Source of the DNA: Zymoseptoria tritici IPO323
Taxonomy: Eukaryota; Ascomycota; Dothideomycetes; Mycosphaerellales; Mycosphaerellaceae
DNA length: 64,000 nt
Reading direction: 5' to 3'
NCBI RefSeq assembly: GCF_000219625.1
Contig: NC_018217.1
Location: 868,001 to 932,000 of the forward strand
Part shown: piece after piece, positions 31,688 through 43,075 of the stretch
Numbering within the stretch: the stretch's first letter is position 1
Layout: the number at the start of each line of letters is the position of its first letter
Notes under the pieces: generated by a model
Seen by the model: only the letters and a program-made list of their open reading frames with translations
Told to the model about the DNA's origin: nothing
Databases searched by the model: none
Translations under genes and position numbers: made by a program

Positions 31688-34009
31688 ATGGCGAGCCACG
31701 TTTCCGGCTCGAACCCTCGCGGTAGCATGCAGGTCCTACAGGAGCCGAAGATCTCAAAACAGGGTGTCCCGAAATCCGGACACACTAAGAACAAGAAGCC
31801 TTTGAAGAGCAGCATCAAAAAGATGGCCAATGGCACACGTACAGGAGATGCAATTTCAGATGACAGCGACGGCGACGACGAAGGAGATCTCAGCGGCAGC
31901 GACGAAGAAGACGAAGAAGACGGCGATGATGCGGATGTCTTTGCCCTGTCAGGTGGACCACGCATTGGAAGCAATGCCAATGGACGTCTGGCAGGGCCAA
32001 TGTCGGATGATGTCGATATGTTTGACGACGATCAGGCTGTCGCCGGCGCTGAGCGTGCGTCTGCGAATGACAGCGATGAAGAGGATTACGGAGCCGTGGA
32101 CGACATGAGCGATAGTGACGATTCCGAGCCCGACGTGGACGAGAACACTGTCTTGAGAAAGGCAGAGCGTGATCTAATTGAAGAGTTCGAGAGCACAGAG
32201 AAGCCACGTGCGGCGAGAGCCATGGCAAGTGAGATGAACGGCATGAACATTGAGGAGGACTCCGGTCTCTCCAGGAGAACATCCATGCAGAGTGAAACCA
32301 GCATGGATGGAGAATTGGACTTTGGTCTGGACTTTTCGCAGGATCCATTCGGAGGTCTGAACTCTCACGACTCGCTGTATCAAGAGCTCATCGAGGATGC
32401 CGAAGGGCAATTCGATAGCGACCTTGCTTCATGGCGCATTCCCGATGTCCACCCCGACTCGTTGCTTATGCATAGTAGGAGTCGGGAGTCCAGTATCATC
32501 TCGACCCACACCGCAAAGAAGGTTCGCTTCGAGGAGACCACATCTGCTCGATCTCGCACATCAAGCCTGAGCAGCGAAGATATTGACCCACGGGAGGCAT
32601 ATCCAGATCTGCTCGACAGCGCTGACACTCCCATCGGAAGATCGAACATGGTCATGTTGAACATGGATGGCGATGTTGAGATGGACCAGATGGAGACCGA
32701 GTCTTTGTACGACTTTGACTTTGAGGATGAGTACGAGAAGGCTGCTTTCGAGATCGACCGACAGAGCGACTCGGAGGAGTCTTCCAGTGATGATTGTATG
32801 AGTTATATTCCACATTATATCCACAGACCTGTTCGCTGACACGACCAAGCCGAAGATGGAGACACCACCGATGAGGACACTCCCGACGATCAAGCTGCTC
32901 GATTGATTGCCATCCAGAAAGCCAGCGGCCGCGTCCCCAGGACCGACCAAGCACCTTCCACGCCCACACCTCGAAAAGGATCCGCCACGAAATCGACTCG
33001 CCGCCCCGCCTCTGGTCGGTTCGCCTCCTCCGCTACTAGATCCGACAAACGTCCCAAATCTGGCACGTTTGTTCACGACCCTTCCGTCGCCTCGGTCTCT
33101 GCCACCACTAAGGGTTCCGGCGTTAAGCTCGTCTGTCCCACTCGGCCACCAGAAGCTGAACGCGCCTACTGGGACCGCGCTCGTCGAGCAATGGGGTCTC
33201 GTGACGGTTCTCCTGGGGCTTCAGTCTCGTGGACTCGAACAACCCCTCGTACAGCATCTATTCCTCAAAAACCCTTCACCGCCAAGTCCACCCTTGGTAC
33301 AATGTTCGACGGCAACCTCGACTTCCTTCGAAGCAACGACCAGTCCGGCATTGCCGAAGATCTGCTCAAGCCCTCCATCGACCGTGCGGTCCGCGGCACA
33401 TACGCTTCTGCTCCACCCTCCGACACGGAGGTCACTGACAACGATTCCTCCTCCCTCAACCTTGATGACTTCGTCCAGTTAGACGACTCTTCCGACCCGC
33501 CCTCCGATACCGAAGTCGACGTTGACGATACTGAACTCGACGAAACAGACGCCGACACGGAATCACACACCCTCTCCCGCCCGTCCACCGCAAACCTCCT
33601 TTCCCCTCAAAGCTCTTTCTCGACCTCCACCGGTGGCAACGCGAATTTTGACTCTGGACTCTTGCTCGACCACTTCGACCAACAGCGCGGTCTCGTATCC
33701 TCCTTCCGCAACAACCAACACCACGCGCGTGTGGTCTCAAGTCTAGCCGCGAATCCTACGAAGAGAGCCATGACGAGTCAGGCGAATGCGCTGCAGAAAG
33801 GCAGAAAGAACGCGGCTATGGCGCCTATGACGCCGGCTCGGAAAAAGAGAGCGAGTGCGGACCTGGGTGCTGTGCTTGCTGCTGGCGTGAGGAAAGGCGC
33901 GATGGCAAGTCCATTGGCGAGGAAGGGAAGTCTGAAGGGTATGGGTGGGGGAAGGAGTCGGGGAAATAGTTTGAGTCAGACTCTGGCGCTGGAGCGGTTC
34001 GTGGGTTAG
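31688..34009 (+). CDS. Acidic nuclear-type protein, possible CRF1/IFH1-like factor, 755 aa
   Basis: Two exons, 31688-32795 and 32850-34009, with a 54-bp intron (GTATGA donor, CTGACA branch, CAAG acceptor) splitting a Ser codon. The N-terminal half alternates basic Lys-rich motifs with long Asp/Ser/Glu runs. Around residues 335-390 lies YDFDFEDEYEKAAFEIDR followed by a Ser/Asp run and DGDTTDEDTPDD. The C-terminal half is Ser/Thr/Pro-rich with basic patches (TPARKKRAS). The combination of YDFDF and DTTDEDTPDD resembles the region of fungal CRF1/IFH1 proteins that binds the forkhead factor at ribosomal-protein genes; I recall this loosely and offer it as a hypothesis. There are no membrane segments. 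The gene is clearly real; the name is not settled. Confidence 0.75.
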
Positions 34010-35179
34010 TGAGCTTCGAACCGATCCTGGGCGGGTAGGACTCTTTGCGGGAGTTTCTTGGAATTGTGGAGTATGGAACGCAGGGGGGGTTTCTTAGGAT
34101 GCGATGGGGTTCAATCGCTGGTCTTTGATGCGGATGCGATCTTTCATGCGGATGCGATGTGAACTGAGAGGTGGGAATGAGGAGGAGTTGCACGATACCC
34201 CTTTGACCCAATTCGTTTTCTCTGGTCATGAGATCGGAAAGTTTTGTAAGCTATGAGATGCGGAAATGTACAATGCAAAAGTTCAAATGAAGCCGTCACG
34301 CCCGTCGTGGTTCGCTTTGACACTGGCGGGACATGGAGGCGTCGTTCGGGTTTGCCTTGGCAGGCGGATGAGCACGATCGAGGGATGCATTCCAAAATGA
34401 CCCTGCTGTTGGACAGGCTCGGCCTCACCCGACGTTGCTGTCCGGCCAGTTCGAATGTTTCCTTGGCTCCCCTCTTCTCAAAGAAAAAGCAGGATGTGGC
34501 TGCTTCAGTACCGGATCCCTATGCCGATCGCACAACGAGTCGTGGACTTCTGAAACGAGTATGGAATGTCGCAGAGCTCTTCCGTGCGGAAGATGTAAGA
34601 GGGTCCGACCGAGCGAATGAGGTGTGCACTTAACCCGAGATGGGACGGGTTGTTCTTACTGATGTGGCTCAATGTCCACTTCTGCACCGCGGCGAGGCGG
34701 GCAAGTCCTAATGGTAAGCCAGAACTTGGGCCTCTTCAGGTGCGAAGAGGAGCGAGCGGTCAGCTGTGTCTCTTGCAGCTCGAAACCTCCCGGAACGGAC
34801 TGTCGGGAACAAGAAGATCAGGTCCTGGTTTGCGGTTCCTTGATTGCGAGGCCGGAATTGCGAGGCCGGAATCGCAAGGTGTTGATTGCCAGATTGGAAT
34901 TGCGAGGCTTGCACTGCGAAATACAGGTGGCGATGTGAAGTGTTGCAATCGGGCTGCGACAGACGGCGACTGGCGCTGGTTTGAAATTGTGACAATGTCG
35001 TTGCTGGCCAATGTAGCGCAAGAGCACGGTCGACGGATTCACTGCATCCGTTTCCGGAGCTGATCGGCTCGCGAAGGATGCACGATCTCATCCACGGCCT
35101 TGGACCTTCTCGCCGGAGAGCGCGCATAAAGGACACCATGAACGATTTCCTGGAGCTGCGACGCTCACTGCCAGCCGGA
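34010..35179. other. Intergenic with a short tandem repeat
   Basis: No gene is supported. At about 34848-34915 a 14-bp word GAATTGCGAGGCCG and near copies (TTGCGAGGC, GAATCGCAAGG) repeat in tandem. Open frames on either strand lack recognisable features. Confidence 0.5.
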
Positions 35180-36253
35180 TCAAGGCATCTGCTTCTGTGC
35201 CTGGGATCTCGGGGTGTTTCCTCCTCCAAACGAGTCTTCAACTGTGACTTTCCGACTTTTTATCTCTTCGACGGTTTCCCGTATTGTTCGCGCGCTTCGG
35301 TACTGCTCACTACGCCACGTCTCGCTACTATATCCCGATGTTGGACCCAGTCCGTTACCTTTTGGTCCAGCATCGCAACTGCAGTCCGAACCTGTTGATA
35401 TCGGGCCGGCATTTCGAGCTGTTCAATGTCCTCGTCGTCTCTTCCTTCAGATGCAGTTTCCGGATTTGTGGAGATAGTACGCGAGGAGCCTGGACGCCTT
35501 TCTTCTTCCGCCCGTGCCACCGATTCTCTCCTGCGAGCCCTGCTCGGGAATCTCGCTGGCCAGAGGATACCTTGCACGGTGGGCTGTCAGTTCCGATAGC
35601 ATTATCCCAGTGTAGGTCCACAGCAGAGTGACCTATCGACCCCTAGCCCTGTCATCAGCAATTCGAAGTTGTGCCTCATGGCTTCCTCAAACACGTGGTC
35701 ATTCAGCTGCGTGCCGACCATGCTCGACGCGCTCGTGGACCATCGAGCACGAACCAGGCAGAAAGCACCGGACTGATTCTCCCACGCGGTTGCCGTGGCG
35801 CGTGCCGATGCATCATTGAGCTTTGTCGCCTTTTGCTCTGACATACGGCCGCAACCGTCCACTACCTGCCGAAACTGCCACCGAATGCTGTCGCAGAGCT
35901 CTTCGGAAGTTTCTACAGCGTTGAGTCCCTCGCTCGAGATCGTGAAATGGGACGATTGGTCGTCGTATCGCTTGCTGGCCCTGCCAGTCCGCTCCAATTC
36001 TATTCCCATTGCGAGCACGATCTTTGCCTGTCTCCCATTCAAGGTCTCGGCTTGGAACTCGCCGGTCAACGACCTTCCGTAGGTCACGGCGTTCTTCGCG
36101 TACGATAATGAGACTCTCCGGCGGGCGTTCGCGTACAATCATAGGAACTGGCTCGCGCTCCCGGGCCAACGCAGGAATAAGCGAGGCTGGATGGCGTCGA
36201 TCAATGAATTCCTTGCCAGCTGGTTCTGATTCTGATTTCGGTCTTGTAAACAT
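35180..36253 (-). CDS. Unknown protein, 304 aa, four exons
   Basis: Exons on minus: 36253-36104, 36057-35641, 35583-35359 and 35302-35180, introns 46, 57 and 56 bp, all phase 0. No single frame covers the locus, but joining at these GT...AG sites gives one continuous protein: a charged N-terminus (MFTRPKSESEPAGKEFIDRR), a middle globular-looking part (NGRQAKIVLAMGIELERTGR; EELCDSIRWQFRQVVDGC; HVFEEAMRHNFELLMTGLG), an Arg/Glu-rich helix and a Lys/Gln-rich tail. The first intron has two possible donors, GTACGCGAA at 36136 and GTACGCGAAG at 36103, 33 bp apart and both in phase. The second intron's GTCGAT donor is weak. No family recognised; no signal peptide or membrane segment. Confidence 0.5.
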
Positions 36254-36701
36254 GGCAGGACAAATTTCGATGGACCATGATGCGTTGAGCAATTTCGTAC
36301 ATGTTAGTTTTGATATACAGCTCAGACACCGCCGGATCCCCAAGTTGTCGTCACAGTGCTTCCCGGGCGTGAGAATCCGAGCGTTGATTTGTGGAGCAAG
36401 ATGGCGATGTCAACCTGGATGCCAGAACTGTGAAGTCCGGAACGAGATCTCAGGGTCAGGTGGAGGCAAGTGGAATTTCTCGCTTCCCAAATGCGGAGAT
36501 TTGTGTAACAATGAAAGTGTTCATCGGAGTGGTTCGCAATGTCTTCTGCCCATTGATGGGAATTATGCACCGCTGGTGATTGTATAACGATTTAATCGAT
36601 ATGTTGGCTTGGTCTCGGATATGCTGCTCCCGTCACTCATCCCGTGATACTGTTGAAGACTCCGTTGGTCTCTGTTTTATACCTCGATCGATGCGGAAAA
36701 A
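36254..36701. other. Intergenic between the 35180 gene and END3
   Basis: Both neighbours are on minus. Nothing but promoter and 3' sequence is expected, and no motif stands out. Confidence 0.5.
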
Positions 36702-37943
36702 TCATCTTCCACCCGCCCTCTCCGCTTCGATTTGATCCTTCAATTCCTGCAACGCTGCCTCGCGCTTCTTCAGATGCTCCTGCAGTCCATCGACCTGTTC
36801 CTTGACCATTCCAATCTCCTCGTTGAAGTGCTTCAAACTCTGCCCAGACTTCGCTTTGCCCTCTCCGTTCTCCAAATCTCTCAGCTCTCTCCTCTTATAA
36901 TCCATCATCTGCTCCAGCTCCCGCTTCACTAACGCTGGTTTCGAATCATCCTCCCTCCTCCCTCCCCGTTCTCGTCGTCTCTGTGCGGCTTCCTCCATCT
37001 TCTCCATCTTCTCCGTCAGCTCTCTCAGCTGCTTCTTCAACCTGACCTCCTCCCACTCCCCATCCCTAGGCGTACTGCTGAAGTCTGTCCCTTTCACACC
37101 CCTCTCACCAACTCCCAATCTCGACAAATATGTATCGCCAAACTTGGCTTTCCGTCCTGTGACCGTCCCGTCGTCTCTTTTGGCACCCCATTTCTCCGCA
37201 GCCTGCTGCTTCGCCGACATGCGATCGACATTATATTCGATCTTGCCCTGCTCAAACGTAGCCCTCAAACTCGGCGGCACACTCCGCGGAATCCTGTATC
37301 CCTCATGCCGATTGTTGAGAATATGCAGAAACGCCAAACACGCATCTTTGTTGATCCCCTCCTCACTCTTGGGGTTGACCAAATTCCACGCCGACCGCAC
37401 ATCCGTATCCGGCACATCCAAGGACTCATAGAGCTCCGCGAGCGCCACAAAACTGATCTTCCCATCCCGCTGATTCCGCGACTCGCTGTAGATCTCCTCG
37501 TACTTCGTCCTCTCATTGGGAGGCATATACCAATCAAACCCATCTTTCAGTCCCTCTCCGGCCTCATCTTCATCCCAATCGTCCTGCGGTCTCGCAAATC
37601 TTTCCCCACCACCCGACACCGCCCGCGTGGCCTGCACAAGATGCGCCTTGCTCTCCGGCACTAACCAGTCCGGCAGCGACGCCGGGACATCCAGGTACTC
37701 GCCATTCATGATATCGTAAATGAGTCGCATGGCGACGCAGAACTCTTCGAAATCGAGGGAGCCATCATTGTCAACGTCCGCGAGGTCCCAGATGCGCTCT
37801 AGTTGCTCGTCGCGGAGTTGGGAGTTTTTGAGAACGCTGGCGGCTTGGGCGCCCGTGAGGTGCGTGCCGCCGTTGGAGAGGGTCGAGAAGATTTCCCAGT
37901 AGCGGTCGATTTCCCATTGCTCGATGCGTTTGATTGGGGCCAT
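36702..37943 (-). CDS. END3: Actin cytoskeleton-regulatory complex protein End3, 413 aa
   Basis: End3 works with Pan1 and Sla1 at cortical actin patches in endocytosis. The N-terminus is an EH domain: [20 protein letters not shown], then the calcium-binding EF-hand loop [12 protein letters not shown] at residues 56-67. A second EH-like unit follows around residues 135-230 ([38 protein letters not shown]). The C-terminal 130 residues form a coiled coil ([20 protein letters not shown] to the end). Length and order match fungal End3/SagA. The ATG at 37943 ([16 protein letters not shown]) is the conserved start; the frame extends 64 codons further upstream, but that part is unlike the family and is taken as leader. 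Confidence 0.93.
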   Translation of the reverse strand: MAPIKRIEQWEIDRYWEIFSTLSNGGTHLTGAQAASVLKNSQLRDEQLERIWDLADVDNDGSLDFEEFCVAMRLIYDIMNGEYLDVPASLPDWLVPESKAHLVQATRAVSGGGERFARPQDDWDEDEAGEGLKDGFDWYMPPNERTKYEEIYSESRNQRDGKISFVALAELYESLDVPDTDVRSAWNLVNPKSEEGINKDACLAFLHILNNRHEGYRIPRSVPPSLRATFEQGKIEYNVDRMSAKQQAAEKWGAKRDDGTVTGRKAKFGDTYLSRLGVGERGVKGTDFSSTPRDGEWEEVRLKKQLRELTEKMEKMEEAAQRRRERGGRREDDSKPALVKRELEQMMDYKRRELRDLENGEGKAKSGQSLKHFNEEIGMVKEQVDGLQEHLKKREAALQELKDQIEAERAGGR

Positions 37944-38291
37944 GTTTGTGGTGAGGACGGTCTCCTGTGAGGATGATTTATTGTGAATATGAATGTGAAG
38001 AAAGAGGTGTCGGATGGATGAAGGACTGCCAATGAGGTTGCGTAAGTGGTACCTGAGCTTTGGACGGCAGGCCCGGAAGCTTGATCGGCTGTGACGACCA
38101 TGCTGCATCCCATGCATGCGATAAAGGGAACACAAAAGTTACACAACGACATCGAACGACACAGTCTCATTCGAGTTCTCTCGTAAAATGCTACAATCAC
38201 AGACCAAAGACAGTCTGGCGATACCCATCTCCCCAACGCCTCGCTATGCAGACCCGAACACAGCACATTCGTTGCGGCTCATCCTCAGTGT

Positions 38292-39572
38292 TCAAGCCTT
38301 AGACTTCTTCGCCTTCTTCTTGGGCTTCTTCTCCTCCTCATCCGCTTCGGCATCCAGTGCAACACCGCCGCCATTGACCGCTGCTGCCGCCTTCGCCGCC
38401 GCTTTCTCCATCTTCAAAGCCTCCTTCCTGGCTGCCTTCTCCGCCTTGGCCGCCGCCTTAGCTGCCTCATCATCCGCCGCGCCATCATCGATCGCTTCAC
38501 TCTTCCTCTTCTTGTCCTTCTTCACCTTCTCTCCCTTCTCTGGCTTCACCAATCTCCTCATCTCGCCGTCCGGTCCCGGCACCTCGATCACACCATTCTC
38601 GACCAGAGCTCCTCGCTTTCGCTTCTTCTCCTTGACTTCGGCCTTCTTCTCATGCACATCAGCCTCCTGCGCCCACAGCTCCTCCGTCAACCAGATGGGC
38701 AATGCCGTTGTCTCAGGACCCTTGACGTGTACAGCCCGGACATTACTCCATTGTTGCGGAACGAACTTCTCCACCAGCCCATCCACGACCGCCTCGAGAT
38801 TTGCCTGCACTTCCTCCGCGCTCTGCTTGGCTGTGCCGACTTTCACCGCTGTCGTGGTAGAAGGTGCAAGATGTACCAGAGCACTACCCAAAGCTCGTGT
38901 GATTTCCCTCGCGACATCAGCAGGCTTGATCTCATTCTTCACGACCTTTGAACCACCCTCTGCCAATTTCCTCCTCTTGTTGCCAGCCTCATCAACGCTC
39001 TGCCTCTTGCCCTCCAAGCTAACTGGGATCGGCCGTTTTGACCCTCCCTTGTAGAATACCTTTCCCAGTACTCCGGGTAGGTAGGTGATGATTCGATCAT
39101 CCGCGAGAAACACATCGTACTCTCCAAACAATTGTCGCTTGCTCTCGTAGCTCTTGTACTTTGCCTTCAACTTCTCCATTCCAATGACCCTCTTGACCTT
39201 ATCCGCGACATCTGCTGGGAAGCCATTCTCCGCATCCACGAGATTCTTGTACTTCCGCTGCGGGTCCGCGGTGATGAGGCAGATCCGTAGTCCTTCTTCG
39301 TCGACGCTGAGATATGGGTGCGGAAGGACGATCTTTGAGGGCTTCAGGCGCTTCTTGTCGACAATGTGCTTTTTCGTCGTCAGAATCGCCCAGATGGGGG
39401 TCGCATCTTCGACCTGAGTATCATCTGCGTCGGCGAGAAGAGAGGTCTTTGCGGCGGTGGTGGTGGATGTGAGGGCATCGGACTGAATTTTGCGAAGAAG
39501 TGAGCTCGTTGCGCGGAGAGTTTGTGCGGAATCGAGTTTCGAAGTGGTAGTGAGCGCTTGATTGGGCGCCAT
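38292..39572 (-). CDS. CIC1: Ribosomal L1-fold ribosome biogenesis protein, Cic1/Utp30 type, 426 aa
   Basis: The central part carries a ribosomal protein L1 fold as in Cic1/Nsa3 and human RSL1D1: PIWAILTTKKHIVDKKRLKP, IVLPHPYL, ICLITADPQRKY, then DVFLADDRIITYLPGVLGKV and FYKGGSKRPIPVSLEGKR. The last 120 residues are Lys/Ala-rich, typical of nucleolar proteins, ending KKPKKKAKKSKA. Cic1 is a nucleolar 60S assembly factor. The start is the ATG at 39572 (MAPNQALTTTSKLD); the frame runs upstream without another ATG. Cic1 is preferred over Utp30 because of length and the long basic tail. It shares its strand with END3, with only about 350 bp between them. Confidence 0.82.
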   Translation of the reverse strand: MAPNQALTTTSKLDSAQTLRATSSLLRKIQSDALTSTTTAAKTSLLADADDTQVEDATPIWAILTTKKHIVDKKRLKPSKIVLPHPYLSVDEEGLRICLITADPQRKYKNLVDAENGFPADVADKVKRVIGMEKLKAKYKSYESKRQLFGEYDVFLADDRIITYLPGVLGKVFYKGGSKRPIPVSLEGKRQSVDEAGNKRRKLAEGGSKVVKNEIKPADVAREITRALGSALVHLAPSTTTAVKVGTAKQSAEEVQANLEAVVDGLVEKFVPQQWSNVRAVHVKGPETTALPIWLTEELWAQEADVHEKKAEVKEKKRKRGALVENGVIEVPGPDGEMRRLVKPEKGEKVKKDKKRKSEAIDDGAADDEAAKAAAKAEKAARKEALKMEKAAAKAAAAVNGGGVALDAEADEEEKKPKKKAKKSKA

Positions 39573-40107
39573 TGCGAAGAGTGAAGTTTGTGCTTGCGCG
39601 ACGAGTCCCGAGGTGTGGAGGGCGTGTTCTAGTCGGACGTATTCTTTGAAGCTGTACTGGGAATTTTTGAAAGCGACTCGCCCAAAATTTTGGGCAAGGT
39701 TCAACTCGCTAGCGCCGACCGTCCGGAAGAAAGTGCTGGGATACCGTATTTAGGACATTATGAACACAAGTAAATCTCTCATGGCAGAAGCATTGAGTAA
39801 ATCATTGCGTTCCGCACTGTTTGCGCTCTAAGTAGTGCTGCGTATGTAAACCTTCTCGTTGCACATCGTTGCATCGTGCTCTGGCGTCACTTTTGCTTCC
39901 ACAAGGTACTGTAACAGAAACCTACACCCGCCATTCGCCGCAGCAATAACGCCGGCACGACTGTTATCTGCTGCCATGTCGCACCGCACCATATCGCCCG
40001 AGAGGGCATTTGCACGACGGCCTGTCGAGAATTCCTCCCCAACGCCTTGCCCAACGCGAAAGTACCATGAAAGTAGAAGGACAGAGTAGAAAGATAGCTT
40101 CTGCGAT
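39573..40107. other. Intergenic, upstream of CIC1
   Basis: No gene supported; short open frames on both strands only. Confidence 0.5.
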
Positions 40108-41195
40108 TCATTCAGTGCTGGTGCCACTTCCAGTCGCCGGAAGGTTGGATGGTGGAGCAGCCAGTGGAGAGTGCGTGGCCGGTGTGCTGTCGCTCCGATT
40201 TGGTGCAGAGGACTTGCCTTCCATGTCGGCGATCTGACGTTCTGCAATCGTTGAGGTCAGTACAAGACCAGACAATAGCATCGGAGCTCGCAAGGCAACT
40301 CACCAAGCTCAGCCACTCGTTTCTTAAGCATTTGATTCTCCCTCGTCAAGCTCGAGGTCTCGGCTTGATAGAAGGCGCAGTCGTCACGTGTACCTCCCAG
40401 CAAGAAGTCCTCTGTGAGCGGTGCAAGGGTTCCCGACTGAGCTGTCAACGCAGGAGACGTGCCTCCGCTGTTTGCCCACGCCGAAGACTCGCGGGAAAGA
40501 GAGTGAGGACGGTTGATGTGACCGCGAGGAACGTGGGCGCTGGTGGCCGCGGCGAGAGGTGGTGACTGCTCCATCACAGCTGCGCTGGCAGGTGTGTTCG
40601 ATGCAGACGATATGGTACGATACCGATTCCCATCGACCGGGACCGGCGAGGGCTCGCCCCGCTGATGCTGTATAGCTGCGATCTGGTCTTGTTGCATCCG
40701 AATCATGTGAAGTAAGCGATTGACCTGTGCTTCTTGTTCATTCTCCAACTCTTGATGCAGTGACCCCAAGCTCGGATGGCGATGGTGATTCGGGTCGGCG
40801 GTGTGAAGATTGAATGAGCCCCGATGCACACGTGGGCTACCGGAATGGCTGCTGCCATTGGTAGGTTGCATCTCACCTGGCGCGGGAATGGTTGGGTCAT
40901 TCAGCGCGATGCTGTTGAGCATGGACGATCTCCTGCGCTCCAGAGTGGGCGATGGACGGGAGTCGGAGCGATGAAGACCGGCATTGATCGTAGCAGCGGC
41001 TGCCAGTGAGTGTTGTGAAGGTGATCGTGGTGAAGGTGGGCTTGGGCGGGCTTCGCCAGCGTTGACGGATATCCTGCGCGGACGGGTGGAAAGCGGCGAG
41101 GAAGACATCGAGGGTTGTCTTGAGGTTGGTCTGGACGTCGGTCTGGAAGTTGGTCTGCAGGTTGAGGTGGGAAGTGTGTTGATGTCGGGTGGCAT
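40108..41195 (-). CDS. Coiled-coil protein of unknown function, 341 aa
   Basis: Two exons on minus, 41195-40304 and 40241-40108, joined by a 62-bp intron (GTGAGT donor, GTACTGAC branch, GCAG acceptor) that splits a Glu codon. The first 120 residues are Ser/Pro/Arg-rich with a TSRP repeat (CRPTSRPTSRPTSR). A helix at about 145-185 (LGSLHQELENEQEAQVNRLL, then MIRMQQDQIAAIQHQ) and another at about 280-310 (AFYQAETSSLTRENQMLKKR) should form coiled coils. The C-terminus is Ser/Thr/Pro-rich. No enzyme motif, signal peptide or membrane segment. Splicing keeps the second coiled coil continuous (RVAELERQIADMEGK), which supports the model. I recognise no named family. Confidence 0.72.
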
Positions 41196-43075
41196 TGCAG
41201 ACAGAGAGAGAGAAGAGGGTAGGGAAGCTGAAGCCTCAGGTGGTGATATAGGTACTGTACCGTCGATGAAAGTGGTGGTTATTATTGTCGTGCACGATCA
41301 CATGCATTTGGCAGAGGTGATGGTTCGCGAACAGAGAGGGAGGTGGTGTGAGAAGTGACGCGGGTTGAAGTCGGAATTTCTGGTGCCGGATGGAGGGGAG
41401 GAAGCTGCAGCTGAGAAGGAAGATCAATCGGGGAGTTCGGTCCTCTCTTTTACTGAATGGACGACCAGCTCGCTCCATGATCTTGACTTCTCGCATAAGG
41501 TACTGGTCGACGGAGCAAGATGCGGTGACAGACCCAATACCCGCTGCCTACTCCAGAGTGAGCCCAGGGCAGACAGGTTGAAGTCGGCGACTATCAAGTC
41601 AGCAAGCTGCCCCTCCATTCCACCTGACTGAGCACCTTGGCACCCTTGCACAAGATGCGACTTGCCATTGACAGGGATTCCATTGCTTCTCCACCGCATC
41701 TTCCGTTTTCCTCCCTCCACACCCGCGCAAACGAAGTCGTTGTCACGGGAGACGACAGGTGAGGTGTGCAGCAGGATGCCAGCATGGATTCGGGTCGGGG
41801 AGAAGTGATGCCACCGCCGCTGTCCGGTTTGATCCGCCGGGTATGTTGACAGCATCGGATGTCGCTGACAACGGATGTGATGGAATGTATGGAAAATGTC
41901 GCTCCCTTTTTCACACTGACACGACCTGTCAGCACGCCGTCGACCTCGTTATATGAGGATCTCTTTCCTTCGACGCGTCCAGACCGCATGAGCAGGGAAA
42001 TCATCATTTCACGTCGAGGAAAACCCCCTGATGCACGCGTCAAGGGTAGCTTTGTATACGGCCGCCGTTGTTGAGCAAACACTAAAACCAGAGGAGTCGA
42101 GGTCCCACGATGCGGCCGTTGGGAAGTGGCATCGCTCTGAAATTATTCCTCCGCAGAGATTTCGCATGTGGAAACGAGTAATGGCGTCCGCCTCCAATCA
42201 CGCATCGACCCCATCGTCCGACCACCACTACCGTGCGATCATGATGGCATTCCGTGGACACTTTCCATGTTTCCTCCACCGGCTCTGCGGCGTGTGATGT
42301 ATATACGTTGCTGTTGTCAACACACCAAGTCGCGCCGCCGAGGCACGTCGAATTCCACCTCCGGACGCCAACGCCAACATCAACCTTTCGCTTGTGTGCA
42401 TATAGACTGCCGATTCCCAGCATACCCCTTCTTCCCCGAAAAAGCCACAAGCTGCCAACCTCGACTCATGCAGCTACGAGTTCGTTTGAGCCTTCCGGGA
42501 ACGTAAACTTTCGTCTCTGCTAACCGTTTGAGGTTCGGTGCGGTAGTCGGCGCCTCCTCCCGTCGCTCAGATCTAAACAGACGGCTGTCGATCTTGAGAG
42601 ATTGACAGGTCGGGCGGATGCCCTTGGGCACAACGGCTTCGAACGCTGCGCCCAGTACCGGATGCTCGCTCCTTTTGGTGTGAGCGCAGACAACATTCAC
42701 ATCGCGGTGCTCTCCCTGCGGCTTTCAGAGACCTCTGTTTGTGTCGTCCGTCCTTGTTCGTTTCTCGACTTCGACCAATCCTGTCATACATACGATGCTA
42801 CAAGCCGAAGTACACACGCAATCTTCCTACGGCCTCGAATACCGATACAGCAACTCAACGCCGAGATCATGACGCGAGTCTTCACACTGAACATCTCCAC
42901 GTATGTTTGAACGGCTTTGAAGCGCGTCAGTCTTTACAGCTGTCAGTCTGCATGTACTGCAACTTTCCGTCTGCGTTTCAAGATCAACTACACGACGGGT
43001 AGCAGCATAGACTGCTACTGACTCTATTATTGCTGGGCATCCCATGATCAGGCCGCCCCGTCTCGATCCTTCTAC
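41196..43075. promoter_or_regulatory. Divergent upstream region of the 40108 and 43076 genes
   Basis: The flanking genes point away from each other, so both promoters lie here. The stretch is long (1.9 kb) and no gene is supported; open frames such as 41594-42082 on minus have no features. No specific factor site was identified. Confidence 0.5.

Noticed and set aside
37944..38135. Extended N-terminus of End3
   Set aside because: The 64 extra codons are basic and unlike the family, and the conserved start [16 protein letters not shown] lies downstream.
38188..39054. 288-codon plus-strand frame rich in Ala and Ser
   Set aside because: It is antisense to the Lys/Ala-rich C-terminus of the Cic1-type gene.
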